Source: an uncultured Litoreibacter sp. (GTDB lineage Bacteria > Pseudomonadota > Alphaproteobacteria > Rhodobacterales > Rhodobacteraceae). From it: 7,585 nucleotides of DNA. Made by a program: the position numbers and the translations under genes. The notes under the pieces were generated by a model. The model was not told the origin of the DNA, searched no databases, and was given only the letters and a program-made list of their open reading frames with translations. Location of the stretch: contig CALFWN010000363.1 of assembly GCA_937928335.1 (NCBI GenBank), forward strand, positions 1 through 7,585. Reading direction: 5' to 3'. Shown piece by piece: positions 1-6,005 of this stretch; position 1 is the stretch's first letter, and the number at the start of each line of letters is the position of its first letter.

Positions 1-118
1 GGCCGAGCTGGGCGTCACAGGCCCGGCGGAGGATGGCCTGCTGCATCTGGGCCCGTGGCAGCCCTGCTTCGCGCTCGATCTGGAGGCCCATGACATGTCA
101 CACAGGGAAGGGAGCTGA
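1..118 (+). CDS. C-terminal end of an upstream gene, possibly alpha-glucosidase (partial)
   Basis: An open frame enters from the left edge (first full codon at base 2) and ends at TGA 116-118, giving 38 residues that include LLHLGPWQPCFALDLEA. A short strand-rich tail with LHLGPWQPC would suit the C-terminal beta domain of a GH13 alpha-glucosidase, and in known agl clusters (for example Sinorhizobium aglEFGAK) aglA lies directly before aglK. The identification rests mainly on that context, because the fragment is too short to show any catalytic motif. The stop lies three bases before the next start codon, and the next gene's ribosome binding site (AAGGGAG, 108-114) lies inside this reading frame. 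The two genes are therefore almost certainly co-transcribed and translationally coupled. A different sugar enzyme or another transport component cannot be excluded. Confidence 0.6.
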   Translation, partial: AELGVTGPAEDGLLHLGPWQPCFALDLEAHDMSHREGS

Positions 119-121
119 CCA

Positions 122-1240
122 ATGGCTGATCTCAAACTTACCGATGTCGGCAAGAAATACGGCGGCACGGTCGAGGTGCTGAAAGACATCAATCTCGACA
201 TTCAGACCGGCGAGCTGATCGTTTTCGTGGGCCCTTCGGGCTGCGGCAAATCCACGCTGTTGCGGATGGTCGCGGGCCTTGAGAAGATCACCAGCGGTGA
301 GCTGAGGATCGACGGCGAGGTGATGAATGATGTCCCTCCCGCCCAGCGCGGCATCGCGATGGTGTTCCAGTCCTACGCGCTCTATCCGCATATGACGGTC
401 CGCGACAACATGGCCTTCGCGCTGAAGCTGGCCAAGAAAACGCCCGCCGAGATCGACGCCGCGATCAACCGCGCGGCATCGGTGTTGCAGCTGGAGGAAT
501 ATCTCGACCGGCTGCCCAAGGCGCTGTCGGGCGGGCAGCGCCAACGCGTGGCCATCGGGCGCTCCATCGTGCGCGACCCCAAGGTCTATCTGTTCGACGA
601 GCCGCTGTCGAACCTCGATGCCGGCCTGCGCGTCGCCACCCGCATCGAGATCGCGCAGCTGAAGGAATCCATGCCGAACTCCACGATGATCTACGTCACC
701 CATGATCAGGTGGAGGCAATGACGCTGGCCTCCCGCATCGTGGTGCTCGACGCGCTGAAGGATAATGGCTACAGCCATTCCATCGCGCAGGTCGGCACCC
801 CGCTGGAGCTTTACGAGACGCCCGAAAACGAGTTCGTGGCGCAGTTCATCGGCTCGCCTTCGATGAACCTGATGCCCGGCAAGATCGTCAGCACCGGCCC
901 GGTGACCGGCGTGACGCTGGAGCATGGGGCAGGCACCATCATGGCCAATATCCCGACAGTGGATAGCGACAAGGGCCGCGCGGTCAATGTCGGCATCCGG
1001 CCCGAGGATATGGTCGAAACAACAGGCGCGGACTACGCCTTCAGCGGCGCATTGGAGGTGACCGAGCGGCTGGGCGAGGTGACGCAATTCTATTTCAAAC
1101 CCGTGAGCCCCGGTGCCTCGCCCGTTATCGCCAAGCTCGCAGGCATCCACAAAGGCACGCGCGGCACCACCATGACCATGACCGCCGACCCCGCCAAACT
1201 GCACCTCTTCGCCGACGGCACGTCGCTGCTGTATCGGTAG
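122..1240 (+). CDS. aglK: ABC transporter ATP-binding protein, alpha-glucoside type (AglK-like, MalK family)
   Basis: This is the cytoplasmic ATPase that powers a sugar importer working with a periplasmic binding protein and two permeases, none of which are in this window. The 372 residues show the full nucleotide-binding set: Walker A GPSGCGKST (37-45), Q-loop VFQSYALYPH (Gln83), signature LSGGQ (135-139), Walker B YLFDE (156-160), D-loop SNLD (163-166) and H-loop His194 in YVTHDQVEAM. A C-terminal regulatory/TOBE region follows, with FIGSPSMN (242-249) and GIRPED (291-296), as in MalK, UgpC and AglK proteins; the length is normal. A start at 122 is supported by AAGGGAG seven bases upstream. 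The alpha-glucoside assignment comes from resemblance to AglK as remembered and from edd-eda nearby; a maltose, trehalose or other disaccharide importer is the main alternative. Residues 210-221 look longer than in typical MalK-type proteins. Confidence 0.9.
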   Translation: MADLKLTDVGKKYGGTVEVLKDINLDIQTGELIVFVGPSGCGKSTLLRMVAGLEKITSGELRIDGEVMNDVPPAQRGIAMVFQSYALYPHMTVRDNMAFALKLAKKTPAEIDAAINRAASVLQLEEYLDRLPKALSGGQRQRVAIGRSIVRDPKVYLFDEPLSNLDAGLRVATRIEIAQLKESMPNSTMIYVTHDQVEAMTLASRIVVLDALKDNGYSHSIAQVGTPLELYETPENEFVAQFIGSPSMNLMPGKIVSTGPVTGVTLEHGAGTIMANIPTVDSDKGRAVNVGIRPEDMVETTGADYAFSGALEVTERLGEVTQFYFKPVSPGASPVIAKLAGIHKGTRGTTMTMTADPAKLHLFADGTSLLYR

Positions 1241-1270
1241 CTCACCCTTGCCAAAACTGTCCTGTTCCGC

Positions 1271-1296
1271 CGCAATTTGCAGGTGGCAAATATGCG
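1271..1296 (+). other. Imperfect hairpin in the gap after aglK
   Basis: CGCAATTTGC (1271-1280) pairs with GCAAATATGCG (1286-1296) around the loop AGGTG, with one bulged base. It starts 30 bases after the aglK stop, where a 3' mRNA end could form, but no T-tract follows, so it is not a convincing intrinsic terminator. It may be an mRNA-stabilising stem or a processing site. The rest of 1241-1448 is comparatively AT-rich. I found no convincing promoter there for the following gene, although a separate transcript seems likely given the 208-base gap. Confidence 0.35.
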
Positions 1297-1448
1297 CCAA
1301 CCAGTGAGCGACGCTTCATTTGACCGCAATTTTGCCATGAAAATGCTTTGGTTGCGTGGAGTTCTCGCGTTAGCCGTCAATTTTACGGCCTTTGATTGAA
1401 TGGAATTACACAGTGGCGCTCCTGTCATAGGGCGCAGAGGGTTTATCG

Positions 1449-2066
1449 ATGCTTAAAAGAACGATGATGACCGCGGCTTTGGCCGCGTGTTTGGCGTCCA
1501 ATGCAGGCGCGGCCACATTGAACGCGGTTTTTGAAACGGACCCCTTTCTCGAACTGCGTGAGGTCTCCGAAAATATCAACGACGTTATTTCGCTGACTGC
1601 AACAGATCTTGCAGGCGGCGGCGTCGAGTTGGTTCTGACCGCCAATAACACCTCCGAAGGCTTCGGCTCTTTTTACATAGCAGGCTTCGACCCGTCAGAT
1701 TTTGTCAGCACCCAAGGTAGATTGGTTGAACCGTCAGAATTCAATAGCTACCGTCTGGAACTGGGTGCGGGCACGGTTTTTGGCCGGGCTGATTTAGGGC
1801 AGGACGATATGCCAACCTTCTTCAACAGTGGGTCAATCAGTTTCTTCACGCAGCCCGGATCTGCTTTCACAACGGATGATTTCCTCACAGCTTCAATCGG
1901 GGCGATCTCCGTCGTTCCTGAATTTCCCGGCTCACTCGGCGCTGCATATCGAGGCAACTTCGTCACCGACGTCTCAACGATACCACTCCCCGCCTCCTTG
2001 CCGCTTCTGGCGGGCGCGTTGCTGGGAGCAGGGTGGCTGGGCCGCCGGTCCAGGAAAACGACCTGA
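1449..2066 (+). CDS. Secreted VPLPA-CTERM sorting domain protein of unknown function
   Basis: The 205-residue product starts with a Sec-type signal peptide (MLKRT, then a hydrophobic stretch, with likely cleavage after Ala-Gly-Ala at residue 21). It ends with IPLPASLPLLAGALLGAGW from residue 178, followed by the basic tail LGRRSRKTT. This three-part tail (I/V-PLPA motif, membrane helix, Arg-rich end) is the VPLPA-CTERM signal, a PEP-CTERM variant of alphaproteobacteria processed by a dedicated exosortase in the inner membrane. The mature part (about 22-177) has only one Cys in the precursor, in the signal peptide, and is rich in Thr, Ser, Gly, Phe and acidic residues, as expected of a beta-rich extracellular protein; I recognise no catalytic motif. 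AGAGGG seven bases before ATG supports the start. The gene has clearly lower GC than its neighbours (about 53% over 1501-1800 by hand count), so it may be an insertion between sugar genes. No exosortase is in the window. Confidence 0.85.
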   Translation: MLKRTMMTAALAACLASNAGAATLNAVFETDPFLELREVSENINDVISLTATDLAGGGVELVLTANNTSEGFGSFYIAGFDPSDFVSTQGRLVEPSEFNSYRLELGAGTVFGRADLGQDDMPTFFNSGSISFFTQPGSAFTTDDFLTASIGAISVVPEFPGSLGAAYRGNFVTDVSTIPLPASLPLLAGALLGAGWLGRRSRKTT

Positions 2067-2085
2067 CAATTTGCAATTGGTGCGT

Positions 2086-2157
2086 TGCCCCAAACAGTGC
2101 CTTTTACTTAGGGCTCTGCCCCAAACAGGGTCTTTTACTTGGGGCTCTGCCCCAAAC
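2086..2157. repeat. 31-base tandem repeat, two copies plus a 10-base partial third
   Basis: Unit 1 is 2086-2116 and unit 2 is 2117-2147; both start TGCCCCAAACAG and end in GGGCTC, and they differ at 3 of 31 positions. A third partial copy, TGCCCCAAAC, occupies 2148-2157. Each junction creates a GGGCTCTGCCC-type stem-loop, so the array is also a series of hairpins. It begins 19 bases after the VPLPA-CTERM stop codon and lies wholly in the gap before edd. It could have arisen by slippage or unequal recombination of a single terminator-like element. Confidence 0.85.
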
Positions 2158-2169
2158 CCCGAGATATTT
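2139..2169 (+). terminator. Hairpin element with GAGATATTT tail, possible terminator of the VPLPA-CTERM gene
   Basis: TTGGGGC (2139-2145), loop TCT and GCCCCAA (2149-2155) make a perfect 7-base-pair stem. ACCCC and GAGATATTT (2161-2169) follow. The T-run is short and displaced, so this is not a textbook intrinsic terminator, but the form matches a GC-rich hairpin plus GAGrTATTT unit that recurs between genes in Rhodobacteraceae (from memory, not searched). It would separate the VPLPA-CTERM transcript from edd. Confidence 0.45.
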
Positions 2170-2202
2170 CCAAACATGGAAAGATGAGGGAAAAGGGCTG
2201 GA

Positions 2203-2218
2203 CTGTTAGCGCTAACAG
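2203..2218. promoter_or_regulatory. Perfect 16-base palindrome, probable LacI-family operator for edd-eda
   Basis: CTGTTAGCGCTAACAG reads identically on both strands. The central AGCGCT with flanking TGTT/AACA fits the general LacI-family operator form (TGnnAnCGnTnnCA, central CG). It lies 32 bases before the edd ATG. A weak sigma-70-like promoter could overlap it: TGGACT at 2199-2204, 17 bases, then TAGATG at 2222-2227. If that promoter is real, the site sits inside its spacer and binding would repress transcription. The regulator gene is not in the window; AglR or a gluconate/sugar-responsive LacI protein is a reasonable guess. Confidence 0.7.
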
Positions 2219-2250
2219 GCATAGATGGGCGGGAACGCAGGAGAAGCCAC

Positions 2251-4056
2251 ATGTCCCTTGACCCACGCATCGAAGACGTCACCGCCCGGATCATCAAACG
2301 CTCGGCGCAGAGCCGCGCAACCTATCTGTCTCGTATGGCGCAGGCGGCTGAGGAAGGTCCGCGCCGGGGGCATCTGACCTGCGGCAACCAGGCCCATGCC
2401 TATGCCGCAATGGCCGGTGACAAGGACGCGTTGGTGGCCGAACAGGCGCCCAATCTGGGGATCGTGACCAGCTATAATGATATGCTGTCGGCGCATCAGC
2501 CTTTTGAAACCTATCCGCAAAAGATCAAGGCTGCGGCGCGGGCGGCGGGGGGCACGGCGCAGGTGGCGGGTGGTGTGCCGGCCATGTGCGACGGGGTCAC
2601 GCAAGGTCAGGTCGGCATGGAGCTGAGCCTGTTTTCGCGCGACGTTATCGCGCTGTCGGCTGGTGTGGCACTCAGCCACAACACATTTGATGCAGCCGTT
2701 TATCTGGGCGTCTGCGACAAGATCGTGCCGGGCCTGATCATCGCGGCGGCCACCTTTGGCTACCTGCCGGGCGTGTTCATCCCCGCAGGGCCGATGGCGT
2801 CGGGCATCCCAAATGACGAGAAAACCGCGGTGCGCAAACGCTTTGCCAAGGGCGAATGCGACCGTGCAGAGCTGATGGCCGCCGAGATGGCGTCTTATCA
2901 CAGCCCCGGCACCTGCACCTTTTACGGCACCGCCAATACCAACCAGATGCTGATGGAGTTCATGGGGCTGCACCTGCCCGGCGCCAGCTTCGTCAACCCC
3001 GGCTCTGACATGCGCGACGCGCTGACCGATGCAGCCGCCAAACGCGCGTTGCAGATCACCAGGCTGGGCAATGAGTACCGCCCGATCTGCGACATTCTCG
3101 ACGAGCGGACTTTCGTCAACGGGCTGGTCGGGCTGATGGCCACCGGCGGGTCGACCAACCTGATCATCCACATCATTGCGATGGCACGCGCCGCGGGCGT
3201 GCAGCTGGATTTGCAGGACCTTTCCGACATCTCGGATGCGACACCCCTGATGGCGCGGGTCTACCCCAACGGGCTGGCCGATGTGAACCATTTCCATGCC
3301 GCAGGCGGGCTGGGCTACATGATCGGGGAGCTGTTGAGCTCGGGCCATCTGCACCCCGACACGATGACGGTGCATGGCAACGGGTTGCAGGATTATCACG
3401 CAGAGCCGCAGCTGAAAGGTGGCCGCCTGTCATGGGCCAAAGGGGCCACCAAATCCGAGAATGAGAAAATCCTGCGCCCCGTGACCCGGCCCTTCTGCGA
3501 CGATGGCGGACTGAAACAGCTCAGCGGCAATCTGGGCCGCGCGGTGATCAAGACCTCCGCCGTGGACGCGGATCGCCATATCATCGAGGCCCCCGCGCGG
3601 GTTTTCTCGGGGCAGGCGGAGGTCAAAGAGGCCTGGCGCGCCCATAAGCTGGACCGTGACTGCGTCATTGTGGTGCGCTTCCAGGGGCCCAAGGCCAACG
3701 GGATGCCGGAACTGCACGGGCTGACACCCACGCTGTCGGTGCTGCAGGATCGCGGCTTCAACGTGGCGCTGGTCACCGATGGCCGCATGTCGGGCGCGTC
3801 GGGCAAAGTGCCTGCCGCAATCCATGTCTCGCCCGAGGCGCTGGATGGCGGGCTGATCTCGAAAATTCAGGATGGCGATATCATCCGGCTCGATGCGGTC
3901 AATGGCACGCTTGAGGTGCTGACCGAGGGTGTCGCGGAGCGCGTGGCCGCCACGCCCGATCTCAGCGACAATGGCCACGGTATCGGCCGCGAGCTGTTCG
4001 AGAACTTCCGTGCCTCCGTAGGCAGCGCGGATCGCGGGGCGGCGGTGGTGGTCTAG
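2251..4056 (+). CDS. edd: Phosphogluconate dehydratase (Entner-Doudoroff pathway)
   Basis: Edd dehydrates 6-phosphogluconate to 2-keto-3-deoxy-6-phosphogluconate (KDPG) in the cytoplasm and carries an iron-sulfur cluster. The 601 residues match the usual length of about 600. Both IlvD/Edd family signatures are present: [11 protein letters not shown] (155-165) and [11 protein letters not shown] (508-518). Likely cluster cysteines are Cys113 (PAMCDG), Cys155 (CDK) and Cys222 ([11 protein letters not shown]). Edd is favoured over the dihydroxyacid dehydratase IlvD by the N-terminal block with [16 protein letters not shown] and [12 protein letters not shown], by the overall length, and by eda following downstream. 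The start is supported by AGGAG at 2239-2243, seven bases before ATG. Expression is probably controlled at the palindrome 32 bases upstream. The coding region is about 67% GC in sampled lines, typical of the window's main genes, with no sign of damage. Confidence 0.97.
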   Translation: MSLDPRIEDVTARIIKRSAQSRATYLSRMAQAAEEGPRRGHLTCGNQAHAYAAMAGDKDALVAEQAPNLGIVTSYNDMLSAHQPFETYPQKIKAAARAAGGTAQVAGGVPAMCDGVTQGQVGMELSLFSRDVIALSAGVALSHNTFDAAVYLGVCDKIVPGLIIAAATFGYLPGVFIPAGPMASGIPNDEKTAVRKRFAKGECDRAELMAAEMASYHSPGTCTFYGTANTNQMLMEFMGLHLPGASFVNPGSDMRDALTDAAAKRALQITRLGNEYRPICDILDERTFVNGLVGLMATGGSTNLIIHIIAMARAAGVQLDLQDLSDISDATPLMARVYPNGLADVNHFHAAGGLGYMIGELLSSGHLHPDTMTVHGNGLQDYHAEPQLKGGRLSWAKGATKSENEKILRPVTRPFCDDGGLKQLSGNLGRAVIKTSAVDADRHIIEAPARVFSGQAEVKEAWRAHKLDRDCVIVVRFQGPKANGMPELHGLTPTLSVLQDRGFNVALVTDGRMSGASGKVPAAIHVSPEALDGGLISKIQDGDIIRLDAVNGTLEVLTEGVAERVAATPDLSDNGHGIGRELFENFRASVGSADRGAAVVV

Positions 4057-4084
4057 CGGCCTCCATCGGTTTACACAGCGCCCA

Positions 4085-4130
4085 CGGCCCCCCTATCATT
4101 GCTTCAAAAATACCTCCGCCGGAGGCTCCG
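4085..4130 (-). repeat. GC hairpin with GAGGTATTTTT tail, reverse-oriented intergenic element
   Basis: On the minus strand a CCTCC/GGAGG stem (4113-4125) is followed by TATTTTTGAAGCAATGA. This looks like a rho-independent terminator reading leftwards, yet no minus-strand gene ends here. Its GAGGTATTT (plus-strand AAATACCTC, 4108-4116) matches 8 of 9 bases of GAGATATTT at 2161-2169, and both are followed by an ATGA within about 15 bases. I therefore read it as a second copy, in the opposite orientation, of a dispersed intergenic element. It lies in the 98-base spacer between edd and eda and could modulate readthrough or mRNA stability. Confidence 0.5.
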
Positions 4131-4154
4131 ACCCCACAAGAAGGACAGACCCCT

Positions 4155-4796
4155 ATGATCGCGCTCGCTGCCAGCCAGAAGGCCTTTGATATCTGCAACC
4201 TGGCGCCGATCGTGCCCGTGCTGGTGGTCGAGGACCCGGCCCATGCGGCCCCTTTGGCCGGCGCGCTGGTGGCTGGCGGGCTGCCCGCGCTTGAGGTGAC
4301 GCTGCGCACGCCCGCAGCGCTCGAGGTGATCTCGGAGATGGCCCGGGTCGCGGGCGGCGTTGTCGGGGCAGGCACTTTGCTGACGCCCGATGACGTGCTG
4401 GCCGCCAAAGAGGCGGGCGCCGGTTTCGGCGTGTCGCCCGGTGCCACGGACCGGCTGCTTGATGCCTGCGAGGCCAATGATCTGCCGCTTCTGCCCGGTG
4501 CCGCCACCGCGTCCGAGGCGATGCTGTTGCTGGAGCGCGGCTATTCCATGCTGAAGTTTTTCCCCGCCGAGGCCTCTGGCGGGGCGCCCGCGCTCAAAGC
4601 CATCGGCGCGCCGATCCCGCAGATCAAATTCTGCCCCACAGGTGGCGTGTCGATGAAAAATGCGCGCGATTATCTCGCCCTGCCCAATGTTGTCTGCGCG
4701 GGTGGCTCCTGGGTGGCGCCCAAAGACAGGATGGTCGCGGGCGACTGGGAGGCAATCGAGGCGCTGGCCCGCGAGGCCGCGCAGCTCCCGCGATAG
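4155..4796 (+). CDS. eda: KDPG aldolase (2-dehydro-3-deoxy-phosphogluconate aldolase)
   Basis: Eda cleaves KDPG into pyruvate and glyceraldehyde 3-phosphate, the last specific step of the Entner-Doudoroff route, acting in the cytoplasm as a class I (Schiff base) aldolase. The 213 residues are the normal length. Visible landmarks are PIVPVLVVED (18-27), catalytic Glu47 in EVTLRT (47-52), GAGTLLTPDD (71-80), the Schiff-base Lys134 in LKFFPAEA (133-140), PTGGV (161-165) and the phosphate-binding GGSW (183-186). AAGGA at 4141-4145, nine bases before ATG, supports the start. It follows edd in the same direction after 98 bases and is probably co-transcribed with it, although the hairpin in the spacer could reduce readthrough. 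Some aldolases of this fold also act on 2-keto-4-hydroxyglutarate or KDPGal, but the edd neighbour makes the KDPG role by far the most likely. Confidence 0.96.
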   Translation: MIALAASQKAFDICNLAPIVPVLVVEDPAHAAPLAGALVAGGLPALEVTLRTPAALEVISEMARVAGGVVGAGTLLTPDDVLAAKEAGAGFGVSPGATDRLLDACEANDLPLLPGAATASEAMLLLERGYSMLKFFPAEASGGAPALKAIGAPIPQIKFCPTGGVSMKNARDYLALPNVVCAGGSWVAPKDRMVAGDWEAIEALAREAAQLPR

Positions 4797-4820
4797 GCCA
4801 CAGGGTTGGGCGCAAGGGGG

Positions 4821-4834
4821 GTGATAGATATCAC
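4821..4834. promoter_or_regulatory. Short inverted repeat GTGATA-GA-TATCAC, possible protein-binding site
   Basis: Perfect 6-base arms are separated by two bases, 25 bases after the eda stop and about 185 bases before the carbonic anhydrase start. It is AT-rich within otherwise GC-rich sequence, which makes it stand out. It is too short a stem for a terminator and has no T-tract. A regulator site is possible, but it is distant from the best promoter candidate. The remainder of 4835-4969 is GC-rich and shows nothing I can name. Confidence 0.25.
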
Positions 4835-4969
4835 TACCGGCGCGGCGCGGGCACTCCAGGATCGGGGGCAGGGGCGGCTGAAGGTCCCAAGGCACAACAG
4901 ACCCAGAGCGGCAAAATCCGGGCGCGTTGACCGGCAGGCAGGATCAGATTGACCTGCGCTCGTTTGGCG

Positions 4970-4998
4970 TTAACTCTAGGGTGTTGATTCACAATAAT
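4970..4998 (+). promoter_or_regulatory. Candidate sigma-70-type promoter for the carbonic anhydrase gene
   Basis: TTAACT (4970-4975, 4 of 6 matches to TTGACA), a 17-base spacer and AATAAT (4993-4998, 5 of 6 matches to TATAAT) lie just before the gene in a conspicuously AT-rich patch. Transcription would begin near 5005, leaving a leader of only about 15 bases that still contains the ribosome binding site GGGAG (5009-5013). The fit is by eye only. Confidence 0.4.
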
Positions 4999-5019
4999 TA
5001 TGACCTCTGGGAGACCTGA

Positions 5020-5898
5020 ATGCCAACTTTCACACCAAAATTTACCACTTTCGCAAGATGCGCCACCATTGCCGGGCTTATTGCAGTCCCGGCAACATTT
5101 GCCAGCGCCGGGGACAAGGCCGAAGTGGGCGATGATGTCATTGCGGCGCAGCGCGCGGCACTGGCTACCAATACGGATGGCAAAGGGTTTGGCCCGCAGG
5201 CGCCGCGCGATCTGACATCTGCTGTCGGTGAGAACCAGCGCAGCTTCAATGACGCGCCCGCCCATACAGAGATGAACCTGTGCAACATCCATTTCCACGA
5301 AGGGGCGGAGCATCGCGGCGGCAGCTTCACCACCTATCTGGGCAATGGTGACGGCAAGGGCTACGGCACCGGGTTTGGCTATGACGGCACCTTGACAGAG
5401 GCCGAGCTTGCGCCGCTCGATGCTCCCGTCGGGTCCGGCGAGAAAGGCCTGCTTGAGCCGGGCATGACAATCGAGGTGCATTACGTGCATACCACCGCGC
5501 AGGTGACGCCGGGGCCGACGCTCGGGGCCTGCCTGTCAGAGGCGCTGGTCAACCCGCAGCTGCGGGTGGAGACGCAGGTGATGGTGCTGGTGAATGATGC
5601 GGCCGCGATGGATTTCGTGCAGCTCGCCTCTGTCGAGGAGGTCGGCGGCTACTGGCAGGCACCCAACCTGCCCAGCGATACCGGCACGCCGGTTGCCTAT
5701 GACGGCTCCACCACCGGGCCAAGCTATAACGAGGCGGGCTCGCCCTTGCAGGTCAGCTGGTCGGTGCGTCCCGATGTGGTGAAGGTCGATATCAACTCTG
5801 TCGCGGCCTGGTATGCGGATAATATCTTTGACGAAAACCACGCCCACGGCGTGCGCAACCTGGTGATGAACCCGGCGCTGCTGTCGCCGTTCAACTAA
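5020..5898 (+). CDS. Exported delta-class-like carbonic anhydrase
   Basis: The predicted role is reversible hydration of CO2 to bicarbonate by a zinc enzyme outside the cytoplasm. The 292 residues begin with a Sec signal peptide ending in FASA (cleavage after residue 30). The core motif NLCNIHFHEGAEHRGG (86-101) matches my memory of the delta-class pattern (NLCPVNVHWHLGAEH type), first described in marine algae. A second histidine pair lies in IEVHYVHTTA (151-160). His91, His93 and His154 are the likely zinc ligands, by analogy with the HFHxG..EH and ELHLVH motifs of alpha-class enzymes, with Glu97 in the gatekeeper position; this mapping is inference. Cys88 and Cys171 could form a disulfide after export. 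GGGAG six bases before ATG supports the start. The gene has its own candidate promoter and a strong terminator, so it is probably a single-gene unit. Class assignment is from motif memory; a more generic carbonic anhydrase-like domain is the alternative. Confidence 0.78.
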   Translation: MPTFTPKFTTFARCATIAGLIAVPATFASAGDKAEVGDDVIAAQRAALATNTDGKGFGPQAPRDLTSAVGENQRSFNDAPAHTEMNLCNIHFHEGAEHRGGSFTTYLGNGDGKGYGTGFGYDGTLTEAELAPLDAPVGSGEKGLLEPGMTIEVHYVHTTAQVTPGPTLGACLSEALVNPQLRVETQVMVLVNDAAAMDFVQLASVEEVGGYWQAPNLPSDTGTPVAYDGSTTGPSYNEAGSPLQVSWSVRPDVVKVDINSVAAWYADNIFDENHAHGVRNLVMNPALLSPFN

Positions 5899-5919
5899 AC
5901 CGCCATGCGAGAATGCGAG

Positions 5920-5947
5920 AGGCCCCGCCATGCTGCGGGGCCTTTTT
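5920..5947 (+). terminator. Rho-independent terminator of the carbonic anhydrase gene
   Basis: AGGCCCCGC (5920-5928) pairs perfectly with GCGGGGCCT (5935-5943) around the loop CATGCT, and the T-run continues to 5947. The stem starts 21 bases after the TAA stop (5896-5898). This is a textbook intrinsic terminator for plus-strand transcription. The opposite strand lacks a T-run after the stem, so it is one-directional. Confidence 0.93.
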
Positions 5948-5959
5948 ACGTTGTGCGGC

Positions 5960-5987
5960 AAAAAGCTACGGCCTCGTCACGAAGGCC
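5960..5987 (-). terminator. Probable terminator of the MttB-family gene
   Basis: Read on the minus strand, GGCCTTCGTGACGAGGCC (5987-5970) folds into a short stem with GGCC/GGCC and T-A pairs plus inner CG pairs across a bulge. GTAG and TTTTT (5964-5960) follow. It lies 18 bases after the minus-strand stop codon (6008-6006). The stem is modest, but the position and the T-run support termination facing the carbonic anhydrase gene. Confidence 0.6.
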
Positions 5988-6005
5988 TGGACGGCGCCCT
6001 GCGGC

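Noticed and set aside
98..1300. 400-codon open frame on the minus strand opposite aglK
   Set aside because: It lies antisense to a complete ABC ATPase with all motifs. Its product is rich in His, Arg, Gly and Ala with no family features, as expected of the shadow frame of a high-GC gene.
1373..1389. Terminator at GCCGT-CAATTTT-ACGGC before the VPLPA-CTERM gene
   Set aside because: The stem is only five base pairs with a seven-base loop, and the following CTTTGATT is a poor T-run. It lies 133 bases after aglK, so it is not a supportable terminator.
2086..2157. CRISPR-like array
   Set aside because: The units are directly adjacent with no spacers, only two full copies exist, and no cas genes are present. 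It is a simple tandem repeat.
1828..2187. 119-codon plus-strand frame overlapping the end of the VPLPA-CTERM gene
   Set aside because: It covers the sorting tail in another frame and runs into the tandem repeat, with no ribosome binding site or recognisable product.
2212..3399. 395-codon open frame on the minus strand opposite edd
   Set aside because: The product is His/Arg/Gln-rich low-complexity-like sequence antisense to well-conserved Edd. It would begin inside edd and run through its start and operator region, so it is a shadow.
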